This document shows positions 1 to 6,375 of a DNA stretch of 26,055 nucleotides, one piece after another (the stretch's first letter is position 1; each line of letters starts with the position of its first letter). The position numbers and the translations under genes were made by a program. Where the stretch lies: contig NZ_JADWYQ010000062.1 of assembly GCF_022414575.1 (NCBI RefSeq), positions 1 through 26,055 on the forward strand, written 5' to 3'. This stretch comes from Streptomyces sp. MUM 178J (GTDB taxonomy: Bacteria > Actinomycetota > Actinomycetes > Streptomycetales > Streptomycetaceae). A model generated the notes under the pieces. The model saw only the letters and a program-made list of their open reading frames with translations, was not told the DNA's origin and searched no databases.

Positions 1-132
1 TCGGACAACTCCAGCGGCAACGGCTTCGGACCAGGCATCGCTCTACCCTATAACCGCAAGCGAACTACCGACTCAGGACACTACCGGGCATTGACGGGCC
101 AGCACGCTTCGGCGCACGCATCAGCGCCCTCC

Positions 133-194
133 CGGGCCGTCCTCGGGCCGTGGAAGGGCGCTCAATGGTGACCAACGTCGACAACCGCCGACAG
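133..194 (+). repeat. Degenerate direct repeat, copy 1
   Basis: This copy shares the GGGCCGT...GGGCCGTG...AGGGCG core and a following CCAACG(a/t)CGAC block with a second copy near 510. By eye the first 30 bases agree at about 24 positions, and similarity then falls. No function can be assigned; integrase arm sites or a decayed duplication are possible. Confidence 0.4.
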
Positions 195-509
195 CTCAGC
201 AGCAGGTCAGGGCGTTGATCGATGAGGCGGCCGCAGGTCACCGCCACCGGTGGTCAGTTGTGGCTGTGCTGAGTGAGCGGCCATCGCACGGGCAATTGGC
301 CAGCAGGCACTTTGGCATGCACTGGTGCTGCTCCACTCCACAGAACACAGAGGCAGCGTGGCTGAGGCCGGTGGGGGTGCAGGGAGGCACACGCGTGCCT
401 GGTCGGTCGGCGCGCCCGCCGTCGTGGCTGGCTGTCGTCGGTTGAGGTTCAGGCGGCCCATATAGAAGGTGTCCGATGTCGGCCAACCGGCCGGTGCGGT
501 GATCGGCCC

Positions 510-566
510 TGGGCCGTCTCTGGGCCGTGCGAGGGCGCCCGAGGCCACCCAACGACGACCGACAGT
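510..566 (+). repeat. Degenerate direct repeat, copy 2
   Basis: Second copy of the repeat seen near 133, in the same orientation and about 377 bp away. It has the same GGGCCGT, GGGCCGTG and GAGGGCG blocks and the trailing CCAACGACGAC segment, and a CGACAG motif follows in both copies. Confidence 0.4.
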
Positions 567-666
567 GACAGACGCCGCACCCGTCAGCAGCGAACCCCCA
601 GGTCAGAGCCCCCCGACCATACTGGTTTCCGCCAGGGGGTGGCCGTCGGGCAAGATGGGGTGTTTC

Positions 667-1260
667 TCACCGCGGCGGTAGCTGAAGTGGCTCGTGGTGG
701 TGCCAGATGAGGTATCGGTCCTCGCGGCGCAGTTCGGCGGAGCCCCACTCGATGCGCATGACGCCCTGAGTCATGGAGCATGCATAGGCAACGAGTACGA
801 GCTTGATGTCCTCTGACAACAGGGCGAGGTCGGGATGGGGTTCTTGCTCGTCCAACTCGTCGAGGCCCAGGTCGAAGGCTTGTTGCATGGGCTCGGGGCC
901 GTGCCGGCGTATCAGGTCGGCTCGGAAGCCTGTGGCGCGGCGCAGTCGTGCTGCCGTGACGGGAACGTCCTTCTTCGCGTAGCGGAGCGGATAGATCACA
1001 TGGTCGCCAAGGATCATGAGCGTTCGTCCCTGTAAGCGCACAGGCGTGGCCGCGGGGAGCGAGGCGAGGCCCACTTCCAGTTCCTCGTACTGCGCGGCGT
1101 ATAGGCCGTGTCCGTATGCCTCCAGGGTCTGGGTCTGTACTCCCTCGTGGCCGTTACGGGCTCGGGTATGGGCTCGAGCCAAGCTGGCGGGGATCAGGTC
1201 GGCCAACGGGCCGGCGGCGTCGCCGAAGGTCTTCTCGGCCCACCCTGTCACCGTTGCCAT
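667..1260 (-). CDS. Hypothetical protein, divergent from the McrA-type nuclease
   Basis: A 197-residue soluble protein with no signal peptide or membrane segment. I do not recognise the family. Visible features are a central stretch reading GRTLMILGDHVIYPLRYAKK (about residues 78-97), an Arg-rich ATGFRADLIRRHGP helix, an acidic segment (GLDELDEQEPHPDLALLSED) and a C-terminal WHHHEPLQLPP tail. A purine-rich GGGGGAAGGG lies 10-20 bases before the ATG. The gene is head to head with the phosphorothioate-dependent nuclease, with 176 bp between starts, and both lie inside the presumed island. A partner or regulatory role in defence is only an inference from position. Confidence 0.7.
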   Translation of the reverse strand: MATVTGWAEKTFGDAAGPLADLIPASLARAHTRARNGHEGVQTQTLEAYGHGLYAAQYEELEVGLASLPAATPVRLQGRTLMILGDHVIYPLRYAKKDVPVTAARLRRATGFRADLIRRHGPEPMQQAFDLGLDELDEQEPHPDLALLSEDIKLVLVAYACSMTQGVMRIEWGSAELRREDRYLIWHHHEPLQLPPR

Positions 1261-1424
1261 TGCCTACCGCCCTTCCCCCTTGTGGCACCTGAGCGCCGAG
1301 CAGCATTCAACGAAACCGTGCAGGCTGGGTGTGAGCCGCGCAAGAGGGCATCCGGCGCATGGCCAGGCGCAGGGTGCCCGGCATTGGTTGCGTCGGGCGA
1401 CAGGAGGCCGTCAGTGGTGGGCCG

Positions 1425-1436
1425 TACGCTGCTGCC
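1425..1436 (+). promoter_or_regulatory. Possible -10 of a leaderless promoter
   Basis: TACGCT at 1425-1430 fits the TAnnnT pattern and sits 6 bases before the ATG at 1437, which would make that A the transcription start. The ATG lacks a Shine-Dalgarno sequence at normal distance (the only purine run, CAGGAGG at 1401-1407, is 30 bases away), so a leaderless message is reasonable. No clear -35 is visible. Confidence 0.25.
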
Positions 1437-2498
1437 ATGCGCAGAGGAGCGATCACACAGGGGTCCGTACTCAAGGCCATCGCGGAGTATGACGTGTTGG
1501 GGCGGGATGAGTTCCTGGCGAGGTACGGCTTCCGAGAGGCCCGGTCGTATGTGGTGGTGCATGAGGGGCGGGAGTATGACTCCAAGGCCATAGTCGGCGT
1601 GGCGCACCAGTGGGATCAGGGGCGAGCCCTCAGGCCTGACGAGTTCAGCGGGGGCAAGGAGCACGCCGTGGCGTGGCTGAAGCGGGCTGGTTTCCAGGTC
1701 AAGGCCGTCAAGAACCCCGACTGGGCTCGGGACGAAATCATCCTCGCCTGTCAGCTCGTGATGGAGAGCGACTGGAAGGGGCTGGACGCTCAGGACGCCA
1801 GGGTGGTCGAGCTGTCAGGCCTGCTCCAGCTGCTTCCCATCCACGCCGAGGCCGAACGCAACGAGAAGTTTCGCAATCCCAACGGAGTGGCGCGCAAGAC
1901 GTTCGACATCGCCACGCGGCATCCCGAGTACCAGGGCAAGCCCACCAACGGCGGCGCCCTCGACGTTGCGGTGCTGAGGGAGTTCCTCGCCCGGCCCGAC
2001 GAGATGACCGAGGTCGCTCGGCTCATTCGGCAGGGCATCGCGGCCGGCGAGCTGCAGAGCCTTGCGCCGACCGAGGACGAGGAGTTCGACGACTACAGCG
2101 CCCCTGAGGGGCGGTTGCTGATGCGACGGCATCACGCTCGCGAGCGGAACAAGGGCCTGCGGAAGAAGAAGATCGCTTCTGTGACTCAGCGCGGTGGGCG
2201 GCTGGCGTGCGAGGCGTGTGGGTTCGACTTCGAGGAGGTCTACGGCGACCGCGGTGCCGGGTACATCGAGTGCCATCACGTCGTGCCGTTGCACGAAGCA
2301 GGCGAGGGGCGTACCAAGCTCAGCGATCTCGCCCTCATATGTGCCAACTGTCACCGCATGATCCACCGGCGTGCGCCATGGCCGACCCCCGCGGAGCTGC
2401 GGACCTCCATCGAGCGGAAGCACGCATCCGACAGGCGTGCCGCGGAAGCCATTGGACGGCCACGTCGGGCAGCTGACGAGCAGATGCCGAAGCCGTGA
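1437..2498 (+). CDS. Phosphorothioate-dependent McrA-type HNH endonuclease
   Basis: A 353-residue type IV restriction enzyme expected to cut DNA carrying phosphorothioate (Dnd) backbone modification. The order is: ScoMcrA-like N-terminal head domain (about 1-90, with the GREYDSKAIVG segment); sulfur-binding domain (about 95-205, with ARDEIILACQLV, VVELSGLL and the FRNPNGV loop at 145-151 characteristic of S-binding domains); a basic linker; then an HNH nuclease with a Cys4 zinc site (C258, C261, C302, C305) and catalytic ECHHVVPL at 278-285. The SRA domain of full-length ScoMcrA, used for 5-methylcytosine, is missing, so the layout is nearer to shorter SBD-HNH enzymes. The frame is open further upstream (ATG 1359), but the head domain begins at the ATG at 1437. 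It lies just inside a tRNA att site. Confidence 0.88.
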   Translation: MRRGAITQGSVLKAIAEYDVLGRDEFLARYGFREARSYVVVHEGREYDSKAIVGVAHQWDQGRALRPDEFSGGKEHAVAWLKRAGFQVKAVKNPDWARDEIILACQLVMESDWKGLDAQDARVVELSGLLQLLPIHAEAERNEKFRNPNGVARKTFDIATRHPEYQGKPTNGGALDVAVLREFLARPDEMTEVARLIRQGIAAGELQSLAPTEDEEFDDYSAPEGRLLMRRHHARERNKGLRKKKIASVTQRGGRLACEACGFDFEEVYGDRGAGYIECHHVVPLHEAGEGRTKLSDLALICANCHRMIHRRAPWPTPAELRTSIERKHASDRRAAEAIGRPRRAADEQMPKP

Positions 2499-2607
2499 TC
2501 TGACATCTACTGCTGACATCAACGTCGGCGCACAGAGGCAGTCCCAGAGGACTATGGGCGTGATCCGTGGCCGAGGCCGCCAGGGCGCTCAGCCGCCTCC
2601 GGGCGAA

Positions 2608-2651
2608 CTTACAAGCAGATGTCGGCGGTTCGAAACCGTCCGCGCCCACCA
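2608..2651 (+). other. att site: 3' half of tRNA-Val(UAC) gene
   Basis: The bases form the second half of a tRNA: anticodon loop CTTACAA (UAC at 2610-2612), 3' anticodon-stem strand, T-stem GGCGG (2624-2628), T-loop TTCGAAA, pairing CCGTC (2636-2640), acceptor strand CGCGCCC (2641-2647), discriminator A and encoded CCA (2649-2651). Nothing upstream can supply the matching GGGCGCG acceptor strand, D-arm or 5' anticodon strand, so it is not a working tRNA. A 3' half starting at the anticodon loop is the classic att copy left at the far end of an element integrated into a tRNA gene. The variable loop seems one base short, so the crossover may begin a few bases inside (about 2613). Confidence 0.85.
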
Positions 2652-2674
2652 GTCCGACCAAGCATCCGATCGAC

Positions 2675-2711
2675 AAAGACCCAGGCCAGCGCATTGGCTG
2701 CCTGGGTCTTT
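2675..2711 (+). terminator. tRNA-type intrinsic terminator next to the att site
   Basis: A 12-bp perfect stem (AAAGACCCAGGC at 2675-2686 with GCCTGGGTCTTT at 2700-2711) with a 13-base loop and Ts at its 3' foot. It begins 23 bases after the tRNA CCA, the usual place for the native terminator of the tRNA gene, which suggests the chromosomal side of the junction starts here. Confidence 0.8.
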
Positions 2712-2834
2712 CGTCGCTCTGGACGGTCCACCCACACTGTCCCTACGCTCTGGCTACACCTCGACTACGGGCCCTCGTCTCCTAAAAACCTCCTAAACGA
2801 TCACGGCGTTCGTGCAGGTCAGCACACATAAGAA

Positions 2835-2868
2835 GAGCCGCCCCTCCCCAATCAGGGAGGGGCGGCTC
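2835..2868 (-). terminator. Strong hairpin terminator
   Basis: A perfect 14-bp stem, GAGCCGCCCCTCCC (2835-2848) with GGGAGGGGCGGCTC (2855-2868), and a 6-base loop. Read on the minus strand it is followed by TTCTT, so it most likely ended the cutA transcript that once ran leftward. Confidence 0.7.
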
Positions 2869-2922
2869 AGCGCCGGGACCCCGAGGGGGCCACTCCTGGT
2901 GCCCCCGGCGCGCCCTGCGGGC

Positions 2923-2988
2923 TCACCTCGGGATGAGGCGAGCGTCCATATAGTTGAAACTTGCAGCGACATACTTGGCGTGATCCAT
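2923..2988 (-). CDS. Possible 21-residue small ORF
   Basis: ATG at 2988 reads MDHAKYVAASFNYMDARLIPR and stops at 2923. Its codons (TAT twice, AGT, GCA, GCT twice) are poorer in G/C than those of neighbouring genes. An in-frame ATG further upstream would extend it to about 35 residues. There is no clear Shine-Dalgarno sequence. It sits upstream of the 2835-2868 hairpin on the same strand. It may be a real small protein, the tail of a decayed gene, or chance. Confidence 0.15.
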   Translation of the reverse strand: MDHAKYVAASFNYMDARLIPR

Positions 2989-3127
2989 ATACGGAGGAAG
3001 ACATTCCGGTAACCGGCAGGGAACTGACATCCGAGCCCCGGTCGGCCTGCGCGGGGGCTACGGGCCGGCCGGGGCCGTGGTGCCTGCCCGCCGCCGCTTC
3101 GCCGTAGTCGCAGCAGCGGGCAGGGGC

Positions 3128-3424
3128 TCAGCGCCCGCGGGGGCGAAGCATGCCCGGGTCCCGGCGGGCTTTCAGCAGCAGTTGACATTCCTCGCCAGTA
3201 CCGAACTCGCCATCGTGCCAGAACACGGACGTGACGGGGCCGATGATCTGGGTGCCGGCAGCCAGGCGCTCGCCAACTGCAGAGCGGGCGAGTTCGATGG
3301 CCTGGTCTCGGGTGGGGGTTGCTGTGGATACCTGCCGTTGTCCACGTCCAAGACCGGGAGCAAGCCCCGCCTTCGACGCGATCGCGATAACCGCCACCAA
3401 CCGCGGACAGTGGCGTCCCGCCAT
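3128..3424 (-). pseudogene. cutA: Broken cutA (divalent-cation tolerance protein)
   Basis: The core VSTATPTRDQAIELARS, VGERLAAGTQIIGPVTSVFW and GEFGTGEECQLLLKA (coding about 3170-3331) is clearly CutA, a small trimeric protein linked to copper tolerance. The family normally runs 100-115 residues with about 40 more after the LLLKT motif (a further strand, a helix and the C-terminal PxxxxW region). Here homology stops after LLLKA and the frame ends in RRDPGMLRPRGR within 14 codons. At the front the usual short lead-in is replaced by unrelated sequence (to an ATG at 3424), with no good start near the core. Both ends appear lost, so this is a remnant beside the att site. Confidence 0.75.
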
Positions 3425-3541
3425 GGACCCCCGTCAAAGAAACAGGCCCTGGCCGAGCTGAGGACACGGCCGTTCCACGGATCACTGCCCATGGGGTGTG
3501 CGGCGCTTGGCGCGAGTGGCCCCGGGTCGTGGCCGCGACTG

Positions 3542-3889
3542 TCAGTGGATGAAGCTGAAGCTGCGCCAGGGGCCCGCGCCCGGGGCGGTGACGTCGGAGA
3601 GGGAGGCCGGGACGTAGATCGAACCGCCGGTGCAGTCCCGGGTGGTGTAGAGCTTCACGTCCACGGAGGTGGTGTTCTCCACGGAGACCGCGCCGGCCGG
3701 GGGAAAGCGGTGGCAGCCCTTGACCGAGGGGTTGGTGACCGCGATGTGGCGGTGGCGGGCCGTTTCGAACGCGAACGTGCCCACGGCGCTGCGGCCGAGG
3801 CCGGAGCAGCCCGCGGCGGTGGCGAGGGTGAGGAGGGCCGCCCCGGCGGCGAGGGCGCGATGCCGGTACCGGTGGGAGGTCGCGGACAT
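3542..3889 (-). CDS. Small putative lipoprotein
   Basis: A 115-residue exported protein. The N-terminus is basic (MSATSHRYRHR), followed by a hydrophobic Ala/Leu stretch and ATAAGC with Cys28, a tolerable actinobacterial lipobox, so it is probably lipid-anchored on the outer face of the membrane. The mature part has two further Cys (in VKGCHRF and TRDCTGG) that could form a disulfide, and alternating beta-type segments ending in WRSFSFIH. The family is unknown to me; it looks like a small beta-rich domain. The ATG at 3889 was chosen because GAGGA lies 7 bases upstream and the signal peptide starts here, although the frame is open further. Confidence 0.75.
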   Translation of the reverse strand: MSATSHRYRHRALAAGAALLTLATAAGCSGLGRSAVGTFAFETARHRHIAVTNPSVKGCHRFPPAGAVSVENTTSVDVKLYTTRDCTGGSIYVPASLSDVTAPGAGPWRSFSFIH

Positions 3890-4077
3890 GGGCGGTCCTC
3901 GTCTCTGCGGGAAGGTCCTGACGAGGCCACCCTGCCCGGTCCGGCCGGGCGTGGCATCCGGGGGAGGCCGGTCGGGGGAGTGGAGCACACCAGGGTGGCG
4001 CCGGGGCGGGCTGCCGGAAGTGCTCACCACGCCGCGTGTCGCCGGGGCGGGCGTCGCGGACCGCGCTCAGCAGCCGC

Positions 4078-4590
4078 TCAGTAGTAGCTCTTCGCGCCGT
4101 CCAGGAGTTCGCGGATCGCGTCCGCGTGACCCGCGTGCCGCGCCGTCTCCTCGATCATGTGGAGGAGCATCCAGCGCAGGCTGGCGGCGGAGGACGTGAA
4201 GTCCGGGTGCCGGCCCACGTCGTCGAGGGAGTGGCGGGCGACGATCTCGTTGGAGGTCGCGCACTGCTGCCGGTACTCGTCGAGGAGCCGGGGCAGCGGG
4301 ATGCCGTCGACCTTCATGTCGGCGTCCTCGTCCTCCAGCCCGGGGTTCCGCGGCGGGTGGCCGAGGAAGAGGGCCTCGAACCACATGTGTTCGACCCAGC
4401 GCAGATGGGAGACCAGTCCGGCCATCGTCATCAGCGGGGAGTCGGGCAGGACGGCACGGTGCGCGTCCTCCTCGGAGAGGTTCTCGCACTTGAAGTGGAT
4501 GATCGCGCGCTGCATGTCCAGCCAGCCGACCAGCTGGGTCCGTTCGTCCGCCGTGAAGGGAGGCCGGCTGCGGGGTGGGAGCTCCGTCAT
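4078..4590 (-). CDS. DUF664 / DinB-fold protein
   Basis: A 170-residue cytoplasmic four-helix-bundle protein of the DinB/YfiT superfamily, the DUF664 (mini-circle protein) branch common in Streptomyces. Signature segments are MAGLVSHLRWVEHMWFEALF (56-75) and HMIEETARHAGHADAIRELL (144-163). His62 or His68, with His144, His152 and His155, are candidates for the metal site. Relatives include thiol-dependent transferases, but the substrate here is unknown. The ATG at 4590 gives the standard length. No strong Shine-Dalgarno is visible and the frame is open far upstream, so the start is set by family length. It is monocistronic, with 188 bp to the lipoprotein start. Confidence 0.88.
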   Translation of the reverse strand: MTELPPRSRPPFTADERTQLVGWLDMQRAIIHFKCENLSEEDAHRAVLPDSPLMTMAGLVSHLRWVEHMWFEALFLGHPPRNPGLEDEDADMKVDGIPLPRLLDEYRQQCATSNEIVARHSLDDVGRHPDFTSSAASLRWMLLHMIEETARHAGHADAIRELLDGAKSYY

Positions 4591-4802
4591 GGGCTGCGAC
4601 GGTACTCGCGTCTCCGGCCTGCCGCACCGGCATTTCCGCGGTCGCGGATGCTCACCCGGACGGGCGAGCACCGGTGGTCGGCCGTCCGGGGCGGGCGGAG
4701 CGTGGAGGCATGGCAGGCACCTCGCCTTAGGGCGTACCTCGGCATCCGCCCCACGGCCCGGTCCACGGCCCGGTCCGCGACCTCGACGCGGCCGGCGGCC
4801 GG

Positions 4803-4953
4803 ATGTCCGGCGGGACCCTGTTCGCGGGTGTGCTGATGCTCGTCTCAGGTGTGATCGCCATGCTCCGGGGAGGGGGTCGTCGGGATCTCCATCGGGAGCT
4901 TCGTGGTCTGGGTGCTGTGCATGGACCGCACGGCAGCCTGCTCGGCCGCCTGA
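4803..4953 (+). pseudogene. Possible frameshifted small membrane protein (DUF7144-like)
   Basis: From 4803 the plus strand reads MSGGTLFAGVLMLVSGVIAM, a hydrophobic helix resembling the first membrane segment of DUF7144 proteins. The frame then turns into Arg-rich filler, while the neighbouring frame continues with a second hydrophobic run, GVVGISIGSFVVWVLCMDRT, and stops at 4953. A frameshift around 4870 would join them. There is no ribosome site before 4803. The rest of the 4591-4977 interval shows only a short CACGGCCCGGTC duplication (about 4752-4776) and nothing else I can name. Confidence 0.3.
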
Positions 4954-4977
4954 AGAGCGGCGGGGCACACTGGAGGC

Positions 4978-5250
4978 ATGTGCCGCAGTATCAAGACTCT
5001 CCGTCCGCCGGCCCTCCCCGGAGAGGCCACCGACGAGGACGTCCGAGCCGCAGCCCTGCAGTTCGTCCGCAAGGTCTCCGGCTTCCGCGCGCCCGCCGCG
5101 CACAACCGCGAGGTCTTCGACCGGGCCGTCGACGAGGTCGCCGAGGCGACGGCTCGGTTGCTCGACGGCCTGGAGGTGCGTGGGAGCGGAGCCGCGCGGA
5201 GTCCTGCTCAGGCCACGGGCTCGGCGGCCCGCCTGGCAGACGCGGGCTGA
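4978..5250 (+). CDS. DUF2277 family protein
   Basis: A 90-residue cytoplasmic protein of unknown function. The N-terminus MCRSIKTLRPP and the core DEDVRAAALQFVRKVSGFRAP followed by FDRAVDEVAEATARLLDGL are the DUF2277 signature; members start MCRNI(K/R)TL and are 70-90 residues long. The Ala-rich tail after residue 68 is variable. GGAGG lies only one base before the ATG, closer than usual, but the family start is clear. Its last 43 bp overlap convergently with the dedA-like gene. Confidence 0.88.
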   Translation: MCRSIKTLRPPALPGEATDEDVRAAALQFVRKVSGFRAPAAHNREVFDRAVDEVAEATARLLDGLEVRGSGAARSPAQATGSAARLADAG

Positions 5251-5981
5251 CGGGAAGCCGCCTGCGCGGGGACGGCGGCCGCCGCGGTCCCCGACGCCGG
5301 GGCTGAGGCCGAGTCCGTCGAGGGGTCCGACGCGTAGCCGGCGGCCGACGCGTAGCGGGCGGCCACCGCGGTCGCGGAGGACGGCGCCGGGCGGCGGCGT
5401 ACGACATACGCTGCCAGCGCGCCCGCCGCGAACAGCGCGAGAACGGAGACCGCCGCGCCGACCCAACTCGCGCCCAGCCACTGGCCGCCGAAGTATCCGA
5501 GGCCCACGCTGTACGCCGCCCACACCACGCCGGCCAGCGCCGACCAGGGCAGGAAGTCCCGCACCCGGCGGCGCGCCGCGCCCGCACCCAGGGAGACCAC
5601 AGAACGCCCCGCGGGCGCGAAGCGCGCTATCACCACGAGCGCGCCGCCGCCACGGCCGAGGGCGGTGCCGAGACGTTCCTGCGCACGGGTCAGCCGGCGC
5701 GAACGGGCGATCGCGCGGTCCAGCCGGTCACCGCCGCGCCAGGCCAGCCGGTACGCCATCAGATCGCCGAGCACGGACGCGGCCGCCGCGCACACCAGGA
5801 GTACCAGCAGCGAGGGAATCTCGTACGGCGCGGAGGCCGAACCCGCCGCCGCGGCCGTCGCCGCCGTGATCACGAGCACGCCGCTGGGCAGGACGGGCAG
5901 AAAGACATCCAGGAGCACGGACAGGGCCACGACCGCGTAGATCCACGGGCTGCCGGTCAGCGACCCCACACTTTCCAGCAC
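5208..5981 (-). CDS. DedA family membrane protein
   Basis: A 257-residue polytopic membrane protein of the DedA (SNARE-associated/VTT) family; relatives act in phospholipid flipping and envelope homeostasis. Visible are an N-terminal hydrophobic pair (WIYAVVALSVLLDVFLPVLP, then an Ala-rich helix), the cytosolic loop AYRLAWRGGDRLDRA, and the family motif ARFAPAGRSVVSLGAGAA followed by FLPWSALAGVVWAAYSVGLG. The last 65 or so residues are a low-complexity Ala/Ser/Pro tail after YVVRRRPAP. The GTG at 5981 has GGGGAG 8 bases upstream and fits the family start; an ATG at 6077 would add 32 non-homologous residues. It lies downstream of doxX on the same strand but behind a strong hairpin. Confidence 0.88.
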   Translation of the reverse strand: MLESVGSLTGSPWIYAVVALSVLLDVFLPVLPSGVLVITAATAAAAGSASAPYEIPSLLVLLVCAAAASVLGDLMAYRLAWRGGDRLDRAIARSRRLTRAQERLGTALGRGGGALVVIARFAPAGRSVVSLGAGAARRRVRDFLPWSALAGVVWAAYSVGLGYFGGQWLGASWVGAAVSVLALFAAGALAAYVVRRRPAPSSATAVAARYASAAGYASDPSTDSASAPASGTAAAAVPAQAASRQPASARRAAEPVA

Positions 5982-6171
5982 CTGTTGACTCCCCGAGGCA
6001 GAAAGAACGCCGCGACGTCGCGGGGGAGCGGCAGGGGCGGCATGACGGCTACACAGCGTACGCCGGGGGTCTGACAAGAGATCGGCAGGGGGTGGCGGTT
6101 GTGGCGCGCGTCACTTCCGCCGGGGGTGGGGAGGGCGAAGCCGAGATGCCGCTCCCGAGGAGAAGGGGTGG

Positions 6172-6223
6172 CCACACGCCGGATGCCCGGACCCCGACGG
6201 GGGTCCGGGCATCCGGCGTGTGG
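6172..6223 (-). terminator. Perfect 24-bp inverted repeat, likely doxX terminator
   Basis: The left arm 6172-6195 and right arm 6200-6223 are exact reverse complements with a GACG tetraloop. The stem begins CCACACGCCGGATG. It is unusually long and fully paired even for Streptomyces. It lies 150 bp after the doxX stop and would separate doxX from dedA. There is no T-run on either side. Confidence 0.75.
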
Positions 6224-6295
6224 ACGTCGGGCGTGCCGATGCCATGCGGGCGTCGGGCGTGCGGACTCAGGTGCGCGGACGTCGGGAGTGCGGGC

Positions 6296-6370
6296 GTCTG
6301 ACGTTCAGGTGCCTGATGTCCAGGTGCCTGAGGTTCAGGCGTTTGACGTTCAGGCGTCTGAAGTGCGTGC
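6296..6370. repeat. 15-bp tandem repeat, five copies
   Basis: The units are GTCTGACGTTCAGGT, GCCTGATGTCCAGGT, GCCTGAGGTTCAGGC, GTTTGACGTTCAGGC and GTCTGAAGTGCGTGC. Copies 1-4 agree closely and the fifth is diverged. More degenerate copies may extend left to about 6251. Each unit contains partly self-complementary CCTGA/TTCAGG blocks. It starts 6 bp beyond the doxX stop codon. Confidence 0.75.
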
Positions 6371-6375
6371 GCCGG

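Larger units (their letters stand above)
1..666. other. Gene-poor left edge, inside putative integrated element
   Basis: I see no convincing gene in these bases. The plus strand is open from base 1 to a stop ending near 168, which could be the last 55 or so codons of a gene entering from the left, but the reading (starting SDNSSGNGFGPG and ending in GPWKGAQW) matches nothing I recognise. The short overlapping frames on both strands look like noise. The stretch carries two copies of a degenerate repeat, annotated separately. Its position, upstream of a restriction gene and of a tRNA-fragment att site, suggests it belongs to the integrated element. Confidence 0.4.
2712..3127. other. Intergenic scar between att site and cutA remnant
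   Basis: No plausible full gene occurs in these 416 bases. They contain the strong GAGCCGCCCC hairpin (2835-2868), a short stretch of lower GC around 2940-3005 with a possible 21-codon frame on the minus strand, and GC-rich filler. Base composition is more mixed than in the genes to the right, in keeping with debris next to an integration site. Confidence 0.5.
5982..6375. other. Intergenic region with hairpin and tandem repeats
   Basis: A 394-bp spacer between doxX and the dedA-like gene, both leftward. It holds the 15-bp repeat array directly after the doxX stop, then the 24-bp hairpin, then about 190 bp leading to dedA that should contain its promoter; I see no clear -35/-10 pair. The plus-strand frame through it encodes DVQVP-type pentapeptides but has no ribosome site or homology, so I do not call a gene. 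Confidence 0.6.

Noticed and set aside
1437..2498. SRA (5-methylcytosine-binding) domain in the McrA-type protein
   Set aside because: The stretch between the sulfur-binding and HNH parts is only about 45 residues of basic linker, too short for an SRA domain.
2581..2651. Complete tRNA-Val gene
   Set aside because: The 3' half is perfect but the bases before 2608 offer no D-arm, no pairing acceptor strand and no 5' anticodon strand, so only a fragment is called.
2335..2694. 119-residue minus-strand frame containing a GADGFEPPTS motif
   Set aside because: This is a well-known false protein produced by reading the complement of a tRNA T-arm and acceptor end; here it covers the tRNA-Val fragment and the antisense of the HNH gene.
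3077..4084. 335-codon plus-strand frame
   Set aside because: Arg/Gly-rich shadow antisense to the cutA remnant and the lipoprotein; it has no ribosome site or motif.
4157..5869. 570-codon plus-strand frame across DUF664, DUF2277 and DedA genes
   Set aside because: The three genes on other frames have clear family matches; this frame is a compositional shadow.
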